Origin: Saprospiraceae bacterium
Lineage (GTDB): Bacteria; Bacteroidota; Bacteroidia; Chitinophagales; Saprospiraceae
Reading direction: 5' to 3'
DNA length: 64,000 nucleotides
Assembly (NCBI GenBank): GCA_020629255.1
Contig: JAHDDR010000002.1
Span: 1 to 64,000, forward strand
Every line of letters starts with the position of its first letter. The stretch's first letter is position 1. A program made the position numbers and the translations under genes. Shown here one piece after another: positions 63,347 through 64,000 of this stretch. The notes under the pieces were generated by a model. The model searched no databases. It was not told the DNA's origin and saw only the letters and a program-made list of their open reading frames with translations.

Positions 63347-63904
63347 ATGGCAGAATTATCCTATAACAAAAGTTGGGTCTTAACCGACAATGTCATACAG
63401 GACTGTATAGCCGGTAATCGGACTAGCCAAGAACGATTGTACCGCTATTTCGCTCCAAGAATGTATGCCATATGCCTAAGATATGCCAATGATCGCCAAG
63501 GGGCTGAAGATATCCTCCAAGAGGGTTTCATTAAAGTCTTCAACAACTTGGATAAGTTTCGGGGAGATGGCTCTTTCGAGGGATGGATGAAACGGGTTTT
63601 CGTCAATACTTCGATAGAACATTATCGGAAATCTGTGGTGAACCAAAGATTTGTCGATATCGAATCGGCGTATCATGTTAGTTGCAAGACCGAAAGTGCA
63701 GTAGAAAAACTATCCAGAAAAGATTTACTGCGATTGGTTCAGCAATTACCCATAGGATATAGGACTGTATTCAATTTATATGCCATTGAGGGATTCACTC
63801 ATAGAGAAATCAGCGCACAATTGGGGATTTCGGAAGGAACGTCCAAATCCCAACTCGCAAGAGCCCGAGCTATGTTGCAAAAAATGTTAAAGAGTTTAAA
63901 ATGA
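63347..63904 (+). CDS. ECF-type RNA polymerase sigma factor
   Basis: This 185-residue sigma-70 factor of the extracytoplasmic-function type has region 2 (about 25-95), with MYAICLRYANDRQGAEDILQEGFIKVF and GSFEGWMKRVFVNTSIEHYRK for promoter melting and -10 binding, and region 4 (about 125-180), with LPIGYRTVFNLYAIEGFTHREISAQLGISEGTSKSQLARAR, the helix-turn-helix for -35 binding. The next gene starts inside its stop codon (ATGA), the usual arrangement for a sigma factor with its anti-sigma partner. The regulon is unknown. Confidence 0.93.
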   Translation: MAELSYNKSWVLTDNVIQDCIAGNRTSQERLYRYFAPRMYAICLRYANDRQGAEDILQEGFIKVFNNLDKFRGDGSFEGWMKRVFVNTSIEHYRKSVVNQRFVDIESAYHVSCKTESAVEKLSRKDLLRLVQQLPIGYRTVFNLYAIEGFTHREISAQLGISEGTSKSQLARARAMLQKMLKSLK

Positions 63905-64000
63905 GCAAAGAGAATAACCATATAGACGATCTGTTCAAAGATGCTTTCGACAATTGGGAAAATGAACCCCAAAAGGATTTTTGGTCGGATATAGCAGAAG
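63901..64000 (+). CDS. Partial gene coupled to the ECF sigma factor, likely anti-sigma-like protein
   Basis: The ATG at 63901 overlaps the sigma-factor stop (ATGA), and the frame stays open to the window edge: 33 codons are visible. The start (NHIDDLFKDAFDNWENEP, then FWSDIAE) is acidic and matches the short N-terminal segment common in Bacteroidota proteins that follow ECF sigma genes and are thought to be membrane-bound anti-sigma factors. The rest of the gene lies outside the window. Confidence 0.6.
   Translation, partial: MSKENNHIDDLFKDAFDNWENEPQKDFWSDIAE

Noticed and set aside
1-64000. CRISPR arrays, tRNA or rRNA genes, insertion sequences
   Set aside because: I looked for regularly spaced direct repeats, cloverleaf signatures and transposase motifs by eye and saw none. 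A tRNA or covariance-model scan would be needed to exclude them fully.

Overview
The window looks like chromosomal DNA from a Bacteroidota bacterium, probably of the Saprospiria/Chitinophagia side of the phylum. The DNA is AT-rich. Shine-Dalgarno sites are mostly absent. Several promoters match the phylum-specific -33 TTTG / -7 TAnnTTTG pattern; the best one lies before rpsA. Typical Bacteroidota proteins are present: S1 with an N-terminal extension, DUF4197 and TlpA/DUF4369-type proteins, SprB-like repeats, a 7TMR-DISM cyclase and a CotH protein. The assignment rests on protein character and promoter style, not on rRNA. No rRNA, tRNA, CRISPR array or insertion sequence was recognised.

Positions 1-9502 hold the most unusual block. 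Five tightly packed plus-strand genes encode a caspase-like protease, a second caspase-like protease fused to a degenerate P-loop (iSTAND-like) module, a MoxR-type AAA+ ATPase, a vWA protein with an altered MIDAS motif, and a 1102-residue protein. The last contains a dead caspase-like domain (His to Lys, Cys to Asp) and ends in an EAD11-like effector-associated domain. This is a variant of the MoxR-vWA 'ternary' conflict systems known from comparative genomics, with three caspase-fold proteins in one operon. I infer that it is a regulated proteolytic, possibly suicidal, defence or stress system.

Positions 9499-24111 carry a very large TraB/GumN-family protein, a divergent ClpA-like ATPase with a dead first ATPase ring and a C-terminal region resembling a release factor without its GGQ domain, a YdcF-family membrane protein, and a 2168-residue secreted protein built from about eleven PPC-like repeats plus two SprB-like repeats.

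Positions 24112-40217 are mostly housekeeping or conserved genes. They include rpsA fused to a tandem DUF1508 module, a five-gene minus-strand operon (DUF7935-like protein, orphan 5'-nucleotidase C-terminal domain, nnr, unknown, oligopeptidase B), an A-type Fe-S carrier, folB fused to a cysteine-rich zinc-binding tail, a DUF4197 lipoprotein, a TlpA-like thioredoxin, a vWA protein, a CotH/lamin-tail protein and a STAS protein.

Positions 40309-48726 form a glycan-related locus: GT4, membrane-anchored GH5, lipoprotein and GT-C-like membrane protein on the minus strand, and a divergent GT2. The rest (48762-64000) carries sbcC without sbcD, gamma-glutamyltransferase, a possible 37-residue membrane peptide, a 7TMR-DISM class III cyclase, a DnaQ/UvrC-type nuclease with a coupled aldo/keto reductase, PPK2, accD, ilvE, a candidate psi-like (HolD-like) protein, rdgB, and an ECF sigma factor translationally coupled to a partial anti-sigma-like gene at the window edge.
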